Source: G963665925 sp963676345 (GTDB lineage: Bacteria; Bacillota; Clostridia; Peptostreptococcales; Acidaminobacteraceae). From it: DNA of 64,000 bases. This document shows positions 25,738 to 35,800 of this stretch, piece by piece (within the stretch, counting starts at the first letter, position 1; each line of letters starts with the position of its first letter). A program made the translations under genes and the position numbers. The stretch spans positions 434,001 through 498,000 of the forward strand of contig CAXXTS010000004.1 of assembly GCA_963676345.2 (NCBI GenBank), read 5' to 3'. The notes under the pieces were generated by a model. The model was not told the origin of the DNA. It ran no database searches and saw only the letters and a program-made list of their open reading frames with translations.

Positions 25738-27943
25738 CAAAAATAACTTCATAGCGGGTCTTTTGTACAATGTTGCAATTGGTGGACTCATTGCAGGTGG
25801 ACTGCGCCTTCAAACAGATTTTAAACTTCATGGCTTGATTGCTCTGATTTCTTGGGCTGTGGTGCTTGTCATGCATGTGCGTCCTCGAAAAACACGGGCT
25901 GTGGGTGTTTTGCTCAGTGCTTTTATAGCGCTTGGCGGACTTGCCCGGGTTGTCATCCGCGGCTATGCACGGGTTCCCTTTTATTATGCCCCTCAGTATA
26001 GTTTGTCAAAGGGCATAGCGGACATTCTGCATTTAGGTGCATGGCCAGATTTTGTCTTCTTTACAATAGAGGCCGTACTTGATGGCGCAGACCAACTTAG
26101 GCCAAGTCCTGTATATGAGATGGTACTGCTCTTTATCATTTATGGTGCGGGGGGATGGATCCTATATGCCCTGCTCAGAAAAAGGGTACATTACAGTGTC
26201 TACCTATTGCCAATAGGCTTATTTATTCAGCAGTGGTTCTTATATGCTGAGCACATACAAGGGTTATTTGTTATTTACTTCCTGGCATTTGTACTCATTG
26301 CGGGCGAATACAGCAGAATGAAATATTATGAAATGGCAGCTGGGGCTGCGAGTGGGCGTCAACATTTTCGAAATAACCGCTATGGGATATACCTCTTTAC
26401 AGTTGGTCTTATAATTCTTTTGACCAGTCAGGTGGTCCTCTACCTAATACCGATTGAAAGCATCAACCGATTAATCGGTGAACAAGTGCCCAATGTTATG
26501 GATATGCGTACAGGCTACAAACGCGCGAGTATGCAGCTTTTTTCCTTTGAGCAGATGGCCTATCAGCCCCATAAGGAGAGATTAGGCGGTTCTGTAGATT
26601 TAAGTGAGAATCCAGTCCTCTTTAAAGTGTGGTCTGATAGGCCGAGTCTTTATCTGCGCGGCAGAGTGAAGACCCGCTATACGGGAAGCACATGGACGAA
26701 TGCGCATAGGTATTATAAAAATAACGATGCCTACAGGTTAAAGAGCGCAGACACAGATCTTTATGAAGTAACTGTTGTACCTGAGGCAATGCAGACACGG
26801 ACCCTATTTGTCCCTCTAGATGTTTATGAAGTGGCGCTTGAAGCACATAAAGTTTTCACAAATCCGGATGGGGCCATGTATTATAAGCGAGAGTCCTTTG
26901 AGCAGCCACTAGGTGTCTATACCCTAAGGGGAGGCGCAGTACCTTTTCACATTGAAGATGAGGCGCTTTACTTAGAGCTCCCTGACACATTCGATACACA
27001 AATCATAGACCTTTCTTTGGCACTGACTGCGGATTATGCAAAGAAGGATGAAAAAATGCTTGCCCTTCAGAGTTATCTGCGAGAGCATTATAGTTATGAC
27101 TTAAAACCTGGACTGCCACCGGCAGACATGGATTTTGTCTCCTATTTCCTTACTGAGGGCAAGCGCGGGTATTGCACGTATTTTGCCAGTGCACTGGCAA
27201 CCATGGGACGGGCAGCGGGTATACCGACACGGTACGTAGAGGGTGTTTTGCTGCCACAGACACAGGGAACTGACGGTGCCTATACCGTACGCGCCGATAG
27301 AGCGCATGCATGGGTAGAAGCCTATATTGAAGGAAAGTGGGTCATTTATGAAGCCACGCCAGCCTATAATGCACAAGGCATAGGGCGTGTTAGGGACAGA
27401 GAAAACCAGACGCAAGACTCAGAGACAGAGACATCAGCTGGTGAGCATCAGCTGAACTTAATGGACAAAGAAGCATTAATGGACGAGCCTTACTTTGAAG
27501 CGGGAAGTGATCAGAACGCAGGGGTGGGTCTGATGAGGGGCTATCTGTATGCTACATTAGCAGGACTTATACTTTTATGTGGTCTTGTAGCCACTATTTT
27601 GATTATACGCACACAGCGGTATTTTAGAAGGGGCAGTATAAAGGGGCGTGCCCTGCGCTTAGTTTACTATTTGGAAGATTTGCTGGGGGATCCCCATCCT
27701 GGGCAAACGCCATATGAAAAAGTCGCACATTACATGCAAGCGACAAGTGAGAATCCGTGGGAAGACACACCACTTTCTTATGATATAATAAACTGGATTG
27801 AAAGAGCGCTATACAGCGCAGAGGCCTTGGAGCTTCATGAGCTTGTTCAACTTGAAGAAGCTGTGAAAATCCTTGAGCGCAAACTCGGAAAACAAACATA
27901 TCGATTTGTCTATTATTACAGGCAAAGACATGTGTCAAATTAG
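25721..27943 (+). CDS. Transmembrane transglutaminase-like protein (TgpA type)
   Basis: 740 residues. Several N-terminal membrane helices (within about residues 10-250), a periplasm-facing region, then a transglutaminase core with Cys in KRGYCTYFASALATMGR, His in ADRAHAWVEAYI and Asp-like position in IYEATP, one more helix (about 604-626) and a cytoplasmic tail. This is the third partner of MoxR-DUF58 operons. The start is GTG 25721 or ATG 25727, within the DUF58 end. Likely acts at the cell surface; substrate unknown. Confidence 0.92.
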   Translation: MNMELSKNNFIAGLLYNVAIGGLIAGGLRLQTDFKLHGLIALISWAVVLVMHVRPRKTRAVGVLLSAFIALGGLARVVIRGYARVPFYYAPQYSLSKGIADILHLGAWPDFVFFTIEAVLDGADQLRPSPVYEMVLLFIIYGAGGWILYALLRKRVHYSVYLLPIGLFIQQWFLYAEHIQGLFVIYFLAFVLIAGEYSRMKYYEMAAGAASGRQHFRNNRYGIYLFTVGLIILLTSQVVLYLIPIESINRLIGEQVPNVMDMRTGYKRASMQLFSFEQMAYQPHKERLGGSVDLSENPVLFKVWSDRPSLYLRGRVKTRYTGSTWTNAHRYYKNNDAYRLKSADTDLYEVTVVPEAMQTRTLFVPLDVYEVALEAHKVFTNPDGAMYYKRESFEQPLGVYTLRGGAVPFHIEDEALYLELPDTFDTQIIDLSLALTADYAKKDEKMLALQSYLREHYSYDLKPGLPPADMDFVSYFLTEGKRGYCTYFASALATMGRAAGIPTRYVEGVLLPQTQGTDGAYTVRADRAHAWVEAYIEGKWVIYEATPAYNAQGIGRVRDRENQTQDSETETSAGEHQLNLMDKEALMDEPYFEAGSDQNAGVGLMRGYLYATLAGLILLCGLVATILIIRTQRYFRRGSIKGRALRLVYYLEDLLGDPHPGQTPYEKVAHYMQATSENPWEDTPLSYDIINWIERALYSAEALELHELVQLEEAVKILERKLGKQTYRFVYYYRQRHVSN

Positions 27944-27980
27944 CGTGTTAAGTACTTTACAGATAGAAAGGAATCGTAAA

Positions 27981-29312
27981 ATGGAATTTATGGGCAAGAT
28001 ACCGCCTCATAATATTGAGGCTGAACAGTCTGTCCTCGGTGCGATGATTCTTGATAAGGATGCTATTACTGAGGTTACAGATGTCATAAAAACAGAGGAT
28101 TTCTACAGAGAGGCACATAAAGAAATTTTTGGTGCAATTATTGATCTCTACAATAAGAATGAACCTGTCGATCTTGTTACGGTTTCTGACCAGCTTATTT
28201 TAAAAGGCAAGCTTGAAGAAGTTGGCGGGATAGCATACTTGGCGGATTTGACCAGTGCCGGTGTCGTGACGACGAATGCACGGTATTATGCAAGAATTAT
28301 AGATGAGAAGTCAACACTGCGCCGGTTGATAAAGGCTTCTTCTGAAATTATTGAATACGGTTATGAAACACAAGATGCAGCCCTAGTGCTTGATCAGGCT
28401 GAAAAGTCCATTTTTGATATTTCTCAAAAGCAAAACAGAGAGGGTATGACACCAATTCGTGATGTACTCGTCAATGCTTATGAAGAAATTGAGCGTATGT
28501 ATGAACATGAGGGTGGACTGACAGGTATTACTACAGGCTTTATCGATCTTGATTCAAAGACGAGTGGTTTTCAACGCTCAGATATGATTCTAGTCGCAGC
28601 GCGTCCTTCAATGGGAAAAACGGCATTTTCTCTTAATCTGTGTCATAATGCAGCACTTGAAGGCGAAGGCTGTGTGGCAATATTTAGTCTCGAGATGTCA
28701 AAGGAACAGCTTGTTCAGCGTCTTCTCAGTTCAGAAGCCCATATTCCACTGGGCAAAATCCGTAATGGTGACTTGGAAGAACAGGACTGGATTGATCTTA
28801 CAAAAGGCATGAGCACATTATCCAATGCGAAAATATTTATTGATGATACACCTGCGGTAACGGTCATGGAAGTACGTGCGAAGTGTCGTCGTCTCAAAAT
28901 GGAGCACGGACTTGACATGGTCATGATTGACTACCTGCAGCTGATGTCGGGTGGTGCGGGCACAGAATCTAGACAACAGGAAATCTCAAATATTTCCCGT
29001 GGTCTGAAAGGTCTTGCCAGAGAGCTGAATTGTCCTGTTGTAGCCCTTTCGCAGCTTTCACGTGCGCCAGAACTGCGTGCAGACCACAGGCCTATTCTCT
29101 CTGATTTACGTGAATCTGGAGCAATCGAGCAGGATGCCGATGTGGTTATGTTTTTATACCGTGATGAGTATTATTTCCCGGATTCGGAGAAAAAGGGCAT
29201 TGGTGAGCTTATTATAGCCAAGCAAAGAAATGGTGAAACAGGGACTGTTGAGTTGACATGGCTTGGACAGTTCACAAAATTCGTGAATCTGGAGCGGGAG
29301 TTTGTCGAGTAG
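27981..29312 (+). CDS. dnaB: Replicative DNA helicase DnaB (DnaC in Bacillus)
   Basis: 443 residues. N-terminal domain begins KIPPHNIEAEQSVLGAM; the RecA-like helicase domain shows Walker A AARPSMGKTAF, Walker B MVMIDYLQLM and the arginine-finger region ESGAIEQDADVVMFLYRDEYY. I use ATG 27981 after GAAAGGA; longer in-frame starts run back into the previous gene. It lies after gdpP-rplI as in Bacillus, with the MoxR operon inserted between. Confidence 0.97.
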   Translation: MEFMGKIPPHNIEAEQSVLGAMILDKDAITEVTDVIKTEDFYREAHKEIFGAIIDLYNKNEPVDLVTVSDQLILKGKLEEVGGIAYLADLTSAGVVTTNARYYARIIDEKSTLRRLIKASSEIIEYGYETQDAALVLDQAEKSIFDISQKQNREGMTPIRDVLVNAYEEIERMYEHEGGLTGITTGFIDLDSKTSGFQRSDMILVAARPSMGKTAFSLNLCHNAALEGEGCVAIFSLEMSKEQLVQRLLSSEAHIPLGKIRNGDLEEQDWIDLTKGMSTLSNAKIFIDDTPAVTVMEVRAKCRRLKMEHGLDMVMIDYLQLMSGGAGTESRQQEISNISRGLKGLARELNCPVVALSQLSRAPELRADHRPILSDLRESGAIEQDADVVMFLYRDEYYFPDSEKKGIGELIIAKQRNGETGTVELTWLGQFTKFVNLEREFVE

Positions 29313-29320
29313 GTGATCTC

Positions 29321-29920
29321 ATGGAGCAGACGAACATTCGTCTTAGGCGTTTCAAATATAAAGATACAATGCAGCTGACAAAGTGGGGAAAGCACTTAGA
29401 CCCGAGGTTTTATCACTACAACTTTCCCTATTCAACGACTTCTGAGCTCGAAGCGTGGTATAGGGCTAAAAAGAAGTTTTTAAAGCGTTGGATTTATGCG
29501 GTAGAGTCTTCAGGCAGGGTTGTCGGTTACATTACATTAAAGCATGTAAAGTGGTCAAAAAAACAAGGTGAAATGGGCATTGCACTCAATCCGGATTATG
29601 TAGATCAGGGGATTGGAACACGGGCTATTTGCCTCTATTTGCACCGTGTGTTCAGGAATTTTGCTCTTGAACAAATCGTCCTTAAAACCGCAGAGTTTAA
29701 TACGCGTGCCATCAGCTGTTATGAAAAGATTGGATTCGAGAGGGTCTGTATAAAAAGAGAGGCCTTTGAAGAACAGTCTTTTCGATCAGATATATTGAAT
29801 AGGTTTCCCTTTTTTGATCATGATGAAAAGACCCTTTACGTCCCATATTATTACATGCGAATCACCAAGGCACAGTTTTATGAGAAGTATATCAAAAAGA
29901 ACGAACGACGGAATGTATAA
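29321..29920 (+). CDS. GNAT family N-acetyltransferase
   Basis: 199 residues. The acetyl-CoA loop is seen in ALNPDYVDQGIGTRAICLYL, followed by LKTAEFNTRAISCYEKIGFE, typical of RimJ/RimL-like GNAT enzymes. The start is ATG 29321 with AGGTGA overlapping the dnaB stop, so it is translationally close to dnaB. An upstream in-frame start at 29258 would overlap dnaB by 54 bases. Substrate unknown. Confidence 0.85.
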   Translation: MEQTNIRLRRFKYKDTMQLTKWGKHLDPRFYHYNFPYSTTSELEAWYRAKKKFLKRWIYAVESSGRVVGYITLKHVKWSKKQGEMGIALNPDYVDQGIGTRAICLYLHRVFRNFALEQIVLKTAEFNTRAISCYEKIGFERVCIKREAFEEQSFRSDILNRFPFFDHDEKTLYVPYYYMRITKAQFYEKYIKKNERRNV

Positions 29921-29941
29921 ATATTAAACATACGGAGTATA

Positions 29942-29986
29942 AATACAATGTTCGGAACTATGGCGAACATTGTATTTTTATTTTTG
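29942..29986 (+). terminator. Terminator after the GNAT gene
   Basis: 13-bp perfect stem AATACAATGTTCG with its complement, nine-base loop, T-rich tail. Confidence 0.88.
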
Positions 29987-30006
29987 AAAAAATAATCGGA
30001 AAATGA

Positions 30007-30035
30007 TTGACGTAAAAGGGTGCTTCTGCTAGTAT
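30007..30035 (+). promoter_or_regulatory. Promoter of purA
   Basis: TTGACG (30007-30012), 17-bp spacer, TAGTAT (30030-30035); 36 bp before the ATG. Confidence 0.7.
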
Positions 30036-30071
30036 GGATGTGTAAGTTCGGAGGATAAGAGAGGTGTAATT

Positions 30072-31358
30072 ATGTCAACTGTAGTAATTGTAGGGTCTCA
30101 ATGGGGAGACGAAGGCAAAGGCAAGGTCATTGATTATCTAGCGAGCGAAGCGGATGTTGTTGTCCGTGGACAGGGCGGCAACAATGCTGGTCATACGGTT
30201 GTAGTCGGTGATGAAAAGTATGCACTGCACTTGATTCCATCAGGTGTTCTTTATGAAAACACAATAAATGTAATCGGAAATGGCGTTGTTGTAGATCCAG
30301 AAAGCTTAATCAAAGAGCTAGATGGTTTGGAAGGCCGTGGCGTGAATACAGATCACATTCGTATAAGCGACCGTGCACACCTTGTATTTCCGTACCATAA
30401 AGAAATAGACCGTCTCTCAGAAGAGGCACGTGGCGACGCTAAGATCGGTACGACAAAAAAAGGTATCGGCCCATGTTATATGGACAAGGTTGAGCGCTCG
30501 GGTCTTCGTGTTTGCGATCTTCTTGACGAGCAGTTTGAAGAAAAACTTCGTGCTCAAGTAGCACATAAAAATAAAATTATTGAAGCGGTTTATGGCGGTA
30601 CAGCGCTAGATGCAGACCAGATGGTATCTGATTATGAGCGCTACGCACAGAGACTGCGTCCTTATATTGCGGATACAGTACGCATTGTTTATGATGCAGT
30701 TAAAGAAGACAAAAAGGTGCTTTTAGAAGGCGCCCAAGGCACACTTCTTGATGTAGATTTTGGTACGTACCCATATGTTACGAGCTCACACCCAATTTCA
30801 GGCGGTTTCGCAATTGGTTCGGGTGTAGGCCCAAATAAAATTGAAGAGGTTCTGGGTATCACAAAGGCCTATACGACACGTGTTGGTATGGGACCATTTG
30901 TTACTGAGCTCAACAATGAGACAGGCGATAAAATCCGTATTCAGGGGCATGAGTTTGGTACGACAACAGGTCGTGCGCGCCGCTGCGGATGGCTTGATAC
31001 GGTTATCGTAAATTACGCTGCGCGTGTAAACGGCATGACAGCAATGTCACTTATGCTTCTTGATGTTTTAACAGGTTTTGAGGAAGTTAAAATCTGTAAG
31101 GCGTACAAGTGCGGCGATGAAATTCTTGAAGACTATCCAGCGAGTCTATCACTGCTTGAAAAGTGTGAACCTGTTTATGAAGTGCTTCCAGGATGGACTG
31201 AGGACATTACAAACGCAGAGTCATTTGAAGATCTGCCAGAAAACTGTCAGAACTATGTAAACCGCATTGAATCCCTAACAGGTGTGCCGGTGAAAATTAT
31301 TTCTGTGGGTCCAAAGCGTACTCAAACAATCATTCGTGAGCGTGTTTACCGCGACTAA
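30072..31358 (+). CDS. purA: Adenylosuccinate synthetase
   Basis: 428 residues, full length. It joins IMP and aspartate using GTP in AMP synthesis. The GTP loop GSQWGDEGKGKVIDYL, NAGHTVV, the KGIGPCYMDK region, EGAQGTLLDVDFGTYPYVTSS and TTTGRARRCGWLD are all intact. Single-gene unit between a clear promoter and terminator, next to the Wal operon as in Bacillus. Confidence 0.98.
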   Translation: MSTVVIVGSQWGDEGKGKVIDYLASEADVVVRGQGGNNAGHTVVVGDEKYALHLIPSGVLYENTINVIGNGVVVDPESLIKELDGLEGRGVNTDHIRISDRAHLVFPYHKEIDRLSEEARGDAKIGTTKKGIGPCYMDKVERSGLRVCDLLDEQFEEKLRAQVAHKNKIIEAVYGGTALDADQMVSDYERYAQRLRPYIADTVRIVYDAVKEDKKVLLEGAQGTLLDVDFGTYPYVTSSHPISGGFAIGSGVGPNKIEEVLGITKAYTTRVGMGPFVTELNNETGDKIRIQGHEFGTTTGRARRCGWLDTVIVNYAARVNGMTAMSLMLLDVLTGFEEVKICKAYKCGDEILEDYPASLSLLEKCEPVYEVLPGWTEDITNAESFEDLPENCQNYVNRIESLTGVPVKIISVGPKRTQTIIRERVYRD

Positions 31359-31376
31359 TTATAAGTTCATTAAGTC

Positions 31377-31415
31377 AAAAACCTTCCTATCTATATAGAT
31401 AAGAAGGTTTTTTTT
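31377..31415 (+). terminator. Terminator after purA
   Basis: AACCTTC...TATCTATATAGATA...GAAGGTT stem followed by eight T. Confidence 0.9.
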
Positions 31416-31488
31416 ATTTAGATTATTTAGAGATGACATAATCTGTGATATACTTATGTAGAATACGGGAATTATGACCTTTGAGTAA

Positions 31489-31517
31489 TTGACATGAGAA
31501 TAGATAATTGGATAAAA
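31489..31517 (+). promoter_or_regulatory. Promoter for the M23 peptidase gene
   Basis: TTGACA (31489-31494), 17-bp spacer, ATAAAA (31512-31517). A second -10-like TGATATACT lies upstream near 31446. Confidence 0.5.
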
Positions 31518-31548
31518 CTCGACTGAAAATGGGAAACAGGGGCTCAAT

Positions 31549-33042
31549 ATGCAAAGTAAAGATTGGAAGGATCAGTTTCTTGATAAACTGGCCTGGCTCG
31601 TTGCGGTTATAGCTAGTCCTTTCTATGGACTATATGCGAGCTTTAAAAGATCAAGACGCAAAAAATCATATTACAGAGGTGCCAAATCTAATCGGTACGA
31701 CTTTAAGTACAAGTTTAAAAAATTCATGGAAGACCACCATCATGTTGCCTATGCCTGTGTCGCCGTAATGGTGCTGGGTGTTATTGGTTACACGGTAGCT
31801 GATTTTACACCAAAAAATGTGTCTGCTTCTGCACAAGCGGAGCCGCAAAGCGCAGTCGCTTCAGCTAAGGCAGATATTCAGACTTCTGCTGTAGCAGAAA
31901 TTGAAGGTGTTTCGCAAGCTGAAACAGCTCAAGCACCTGTACTTTCAGAAGAAGAGATATTATACAATCAGCTGATTTCAAATATTTCAAATACTGCAAC
32001 CGTAGCTGTTTCAGGGTATGAAATCACAGCAAATGACATACCAGTGGCGTATTTTCACACACGTCAGATGTCAGAAGATGTACTTGAAACCCTAAAGAAC
32101 AGGTACACAGACAATGAAGAAACGACATACTTACGTACATATTTTCAGGAAAATGTAGAAATTAGTAAGGCTTATAAGACAGTTGCAGCTTGGAAAGCAT
32201 TTCTACAGCCAGAAGAGGTTATTGACTATATTGTTAGAGGAACCAATGAACAGAAGCGTCATATCGTTGAAAAAGGCGAGAACTTCTGGGTAATTGCAAA
32301 GGGTTACGGCATTCCGGTCAGTGATTTGGTTAAAGCAAATCCGGATGTTGTTCCGGAAAGACTGCAAATTGGTCAGCAAATCAGCTTGGTTGTTCCAAGA
32401 CCGCTAATCAGTGTTTACACAGTTGAGTATGCTGAATATGATGATGAAATTCAATATGATATCGAATACGAAGATACAGCATCTATGTACCAAGGCGAAT
32501 ACAGAACCAAAGTTTCCGGAGAAAAGGGCGCACGGTTTGTTGAAGCAGAAGTGTACAGAGTAAATGGTCTTGAAGTTGGTCGTGTGGTTAAAAACGAAGA
32601 GGTTTTAGAGCAGCCTACGACGAAAGTGGTTTATAGAGGTACAAAAGATCCGCCACCGCGTAAGGGAACGGGCGTTTTTGCAAAACCGACAAGTCGTGGC
32701 TATATCACTTCTGGATTTGGTTGGAGATGGGGGCGTCAGCATACAGGCATTGATATTGGTGTACCAATTGGAACGCCAGTAACAGCAGCCGATGGCGGCG
32801 AGGTCATTTTCTCAGGAACAAAAGGTGGCTATGGAAAATGCATTATCATTGACCATGGTGCAAATATGAAAACACTCTATGCTCATAACTCTAAGTTGTA
32901 CATGAGAAAAGGGGACAAGGTCTTTAAAGGCCAGACGATTGCAGCATCAGGCAATACAGGCAGAAGTACAGGTCCGCATCTTCATTTTGAAATTCAAAAA
33001 AATGGTGTGCCTGTGAATCCGACCGGATATGTTTCCTATTAA
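31549..33042 (+). CDS. LysM-G5-M23 cell-wall endopeptidase
   Basis: 497 residues. A basic cytoplasmic N-terminus is followed by one membrane helix (about 64-84), a spacer, a LysM domain (about 240-285, HIVEKGENFWVIAKGYGIP), a G5 domain (about 290-365) and a C-terminal peptidase M23 with zinc ligands in GRQHTGIDIG and PHLHFEI. This architecture fits a membrane-anchored peptidoglycan endopeptidase of the DipM/NlpD or sporulation type. It lies immediately upstream of walR, whose regulator controls such hydrolases in other Firmicutes, though I see no WalR box before it. Confidence 0.94.
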   Translation: MQSKDWKDQFLDKLAWLVAVIASPFYGLYASFKRSRRKKSYYRGAKSNRYDFKYKFKKFMEDHHHVAYACVAVMVLGVIGYTVADFTPKNVSASAQAEPQSAVASAKADIQTSAVAEIEGVSQAETAQAPVLSEEEILYNQLISNISNTATVAVSGYEITANDIPVAYFHTRQMSEDVLETLKNRYTDNEETTYLRTYFQENVEISKAYKTVAAWKAFLQPEEVIDYIVRGTNEQKRHIVEKGENFWVIAKGYGIPVSDLVKANPDVVPERLQIGQQISLVVPRPLISVYTVEYAEYDDEIQYDIEYEDTASMYQGEYRTKVSGEKGARFVEAEVYRVNGLEVGRVVKNEEVLEQPTTKVVYRGTKDPPPRKGTGVFAKPTSRGYITSGFGWRWGRQHTGIDIGVPIGTPVTAADGGEVIFSGTKGGYGKCIIIDHGANMKTLYAHNSKLYMRKGDKVFKGQTIAASGNTGRSTGPHLHFEIQKNGVPVNPTGYVSY

Positions 33043-33068
33043 ATCAGAGTGAAGCAAATATGTATTTA

Positions 33069-33102
33069 AATACCGCTATGTGGAAGCATAGTGGTATTTT
33101 TG
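33069..33102 (+). terminator. Terminator after M23 gene
   Basis: AATACCGCTATG pairs with CATAGTGGTATT (one G-U), followed by TTTTT. Confidence 0.85.
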
Positions 33103-33130
33103 ATAATAAAGATAAAAAGGATCGATGTAC

Positions 33131-33136
33131 TATAAT
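33131..33136 (+). promoter_or_regulatory. -10 element of the walRK promoter
   Basis: TATAAT 29 bp before the walR ATG; no good -35 at the normal distance. Confidence 0.45.
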
Positions 33137-33164
33137 GTGCGTAGAACACGATTGAGGTGAAACT

Positions 33165-33860
33165 ATGGATAAGAAAATTCTAGTTGTTGATGATGAAAAG
33201 CCGATAGCAGACATTATTAAGTTTAATCTTGTTAAAGAAGGTTTTACAGTTGTGGTTGCTTATGACGGTGAAGAAGCAATAAAGATGCATGATAATATGA
33301 TGCCGGATTTGATGCTGCTTGATGTGATGCTTCCAAAGATGGATGGCTTTCAGGTGTGCAGAAAAATTCGCGAAAAGCATGCAACGCCAATTATTATGCT
33401 GACAGCCAAGGAAGAAGAAGTTGATAAGGTGCTGGGTCTAGAACTGGGGGCAGATGACTACATTACAAAACCATTTGGCATGCGTGAGCTCATAGCCAGG
33501 GTTAAAGCCAACCTGCGCCGCATTGACATGGACGGCACTGTAGAGACAGGAGAAGTCAGTGTCATTGAGTCAGGAAACCTGAGTATAGATCTTGACCGTT
33601 ATGAGGTCAGCAAGGATAGTGAAGTCATTGAACTCACACTGCGTGAGTTTGAACTGCTCAAGTACTTGGCAACGCAGGAAAACCAAATTTTCTCAAGAGA
33701 GCAGCTGCTCAAAGATGTTTGGGGATATGAATACTTTGGCGATATCAGAACGGTAGATGTTACGGTGCGACGCTTGCGTGAAAAAATTGAAGATGATTCA
33801 AGCAGTCCAAAGTACATTTTGACAAAGCGTGGCGTGGGCTACTATTTTAGGAGGACTTAA
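33165..33860 (+). CDS. walR: Cell-wall response regulator WalR (YycF)
   Basis: 231 residues, OmpR family. The receiver domain has VDDEKPIADI, the phospho-Asp in LMLLDVMLPKMDGF and GADDYITKPFG; the winged-helix domain ends with DIRTVDVTVRRLREKIE and TKRGVGYYFRR. Adjacent WalK and yycH-yycI-walJ confirm it is WalR, the essential regulator of peptidoglycan hydrolase genes. Known WalR sites are TGTWAH-N5-TGTWAH; two such repeats occur in this window (35711 and 44902). Confidence 0.97.
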   Translation: MDKKILVVDDEKPIADIIKFNLVKEGFTVVVAYDGEEAIKMHDNMMPDLMLLDVMLPKMDGFQVCRKIREKHATPIIMLTAKEEEVDKVLGLELGADDYITKPFGMRELIARVKANLRRIDMDGTVETGEVSVIESGNLSIDLDRYEVSKDSEVIELTLREFELLKYLATQENQIFSREQLLKDVWGYEYFGDIRTVDVTVRRLREKIEDDSSSPKYILTKRGVGYYFRRT

Positions 33861-33866
33861 GAGCAT

Positions 33867-35660
33867 ATGTTTAAGAGCATAAGATGGAAGTTTATTATCA
33901 TCTATTTCATGCTCGTGTTTATAGCGATGATCATTGCAGGCGTATTCATCATTCAGTCCATACAAGAATACCACTTTGATAACGTGACACGTGAGTTGAC
34001 TGAGATTTCGGAGCTGGTGCTCCCAAAGCTGGAACGTTATGATAATTTGCAGTCTAATCAGGATGAAATTCAAAATCTGATTGCAGGTGTTCAAGATGTT
34101 GGAATCAGCAAGGAAATATATGTTGTTAATCGAAATAACAACGGCATAGTCGCAACATCTACAGAAAATATCGGTATTTCTGCTGAAGAAGTTTTGAAGC
34201 TGGATTTACTTCTTTCGGGACTCAACGGCAGAAATGATGAATCCATTGAGAATATTCAAAGTGGAGCGACGGTTTTCCGATCAAAGGATATGATTTTTCC
34301 AATCGTACACTCTGGGAATGTTACAGGTGCGCTTTATTTGCGTTCAGACCTTCGGGAAATCTTTGAGACCCTGAACAAATCGATTGTCATTATTATTCAG
34401 GCGATTGTACTGTCATCTGGCTTTACTATCTTGCTGGGATTCTTTATTGCCAGAACGATAACCGATCCGATCAATGATGTTACCATGCGTGTAGCCAAGC
34501 TTGCGCAAGGGGACTTTAATCAGGTTGTCCAGGTGCGTTCTGACGATGAAATCGGTCAGCTTGCAGATACCTTCAACTACCTGACAGGCAGGCTAAACAC
34601 GAGTATGCGAGAAATATCCAGAGAAAAAAGCAAGCTGGAAACCATCATCAACCACATGGATGATGGGCTTATTGCTGTAAATAAAGAAGGCGAAATCATT
34701 CATATCAATCCTAAGGCACAAGATGTCCTTCATATTTCTGAAGAGGAATCTGATTTTAATGAAATCGCTCAGCGTATAGACTTGGGCCTAACGCTGGATA
34801 ATATTGTTTTCAACAATCCTGACTGGACAGGGTCCATTACAGAGAGGTTTGAGAACAGATACTTGAAAATAAGTTTTGCACCGTATATTAATGATCAAGA
34901 TGAGAAAAATGGTTTCGTATTTCTCATTCAGGACATCACGGAAATGCAACGGCTTGAAGACATGCGCAGAGAGTTTGTCGCCAATGTTTCACATGAGCTT
35001 AAAACACCGCTGACGAGTATTAAAAGTTATACGGAAACCATACTGGATGGCATGATTGAAGACCGTGAAATGACAGAGCGTTTTCTTTCCGTTGTCAATT
35101 CAGAGGCTGACCGAATGACACGACTCGTGCGCGACTTACTGCAGCTTTCAAATTTCGATTCGCGCAAGGTTGATCTGGAGTTTGAGTACCACGATTATGT
35201 CATGCTCCTTAAAAAGGCAATTATGAAAGTCGAAGTGACGGCCAAGGCAAAAATGCAGGAAATCAAGCTCATTGCAGAAACAGATGAAATCGTTGGATAC
35301 TTTGATTATGACCGTATCGAGCAGGTTATGCTCAATATTTTATCCAATGCGATTAAGTACACGCCTGAGAACGGACGTATAAAAGCCTTTATAACACGAA
35401 ACGGAGATTTTGTTCAAATGCGTGTGGACGATACAGGGATTGGTATCAGCAAAAAGAATCTGACTCGTATATTTGAACGCTTTTATCGTGTCGATAAGGC
35501 GCGGTCTCGTAATATGGGTGGAACGGGCCTGGGACTATCCATTGCCAAAGAAATTGTTGAGCTGCATCAAGGTGAAATCGAAGTAGACTCAAAGGTTGGC
35601 GTTGGGACGCGTATTACGGTTTTCATACCACTTGAAGTGGAACCAGATGGAAATGAATAG
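33867..35660 (+). CDS. walK: Cell-wall sensor kinase WalK (YycG)
   Basis: 597 residues. TM1 (about 9-28), extracellular sensor (about 29-170), TM2 (about 171-193), HAMP, PAS (about 255-365) and the kinase core with the phospho-His in FVANVSHELKTPLTSIKSY, NAIKYTPENG, DTGIGISKKNL and GGTGLGLSIAKEIV. It senses cell-wall state and phosphorylates WalR. It begins 6 bp after walR. No terminator separates it from the next gene, but a new promoter with a WalR box follows. Confidence 0.97.
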   Translation: MFKSIRWKFIIIYFMLVFIAMIIAGVFIIQSIQEYHFDNVTRELTEISELVLPKLERYDNLQSNQDEIQNLIAGVQDVGISKEIYVVNRNNNGIVATSTENIGISAEEVLKLDLLLSGLNGRNDESIENIQSGATVFRSKDMIFPIVHSGNVTGALYLRSDLREIFETLNKSIVIIIQAIVLSSGFTILLGFFIARTITDPINDVTMRVAKLAQGDFNQVVQVRSDDEIGQLADTFNYLTGRLNTSMREISREKSKLETIINHMDDGLIAVNKEGEIIHINPKAQDVLHISEEESDFNEIAQRIDLGLTLDNIVFNNPDWTGSITERFENRYLKISFAPYINDQDEKNGFVFLIQDITEMQRLEDMRREFVANVSHELKTPLTSIKSYTETILDGMIEDREMTERFLSVVNSEADRMTRLVRDLLQLSNFDSRKVDLEFEYHDYVMLLKKAIMKVEVTAKAKMQEIKLIAETDEIVGYFDYDRIEQVMLNILSNAIKYTPENGRIKAFITRNGDFVQMRVDDTGIGISKKNLTRIFERFYRVDKARSRNMGGTGLGLSIAKEIVELHQGEIEVDSKVGVGTRITVFIPLEVEPDGNE

Positions 35661-35666
35661 GATATT

Positions 35667-35743
35667 TGTGTCGAAATGTGTCGAATTGTGTAATCTTCAC
35701 TTAAAAGTGGTGTAATACTCCTGTAATATTCCTTGTGTATAAT
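35667..35743 (+). promoter_or_regulatory. WalR operator and promoter for the secreted Wal-operon protein
   Basis: TGTAAT-ACTCC-TGTAAT at 35711-35727 matches the WalR consensus exactly; another TGTAAT half-site lies at 35689-35694, 22 bp (two helical turns) upstream, and TGTG motifs recur every 10 bp at 35667, 35677 and 35687. The -10 TATAAT is at 35738-35743, so the box sits where a -35 would be, consistent with activation. Confidence 0.75.
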
Positions 35744-35800
35744 GAACTTGAAATGGAATGATATAGTCTAAAAGATATAAGTATTTCTTACGAAAGTTGG

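Noticed and set aside
27101..27415. Minus-strand ORF inside the transglutaminase gene
   Set aside because: Antisense shadow without signals.
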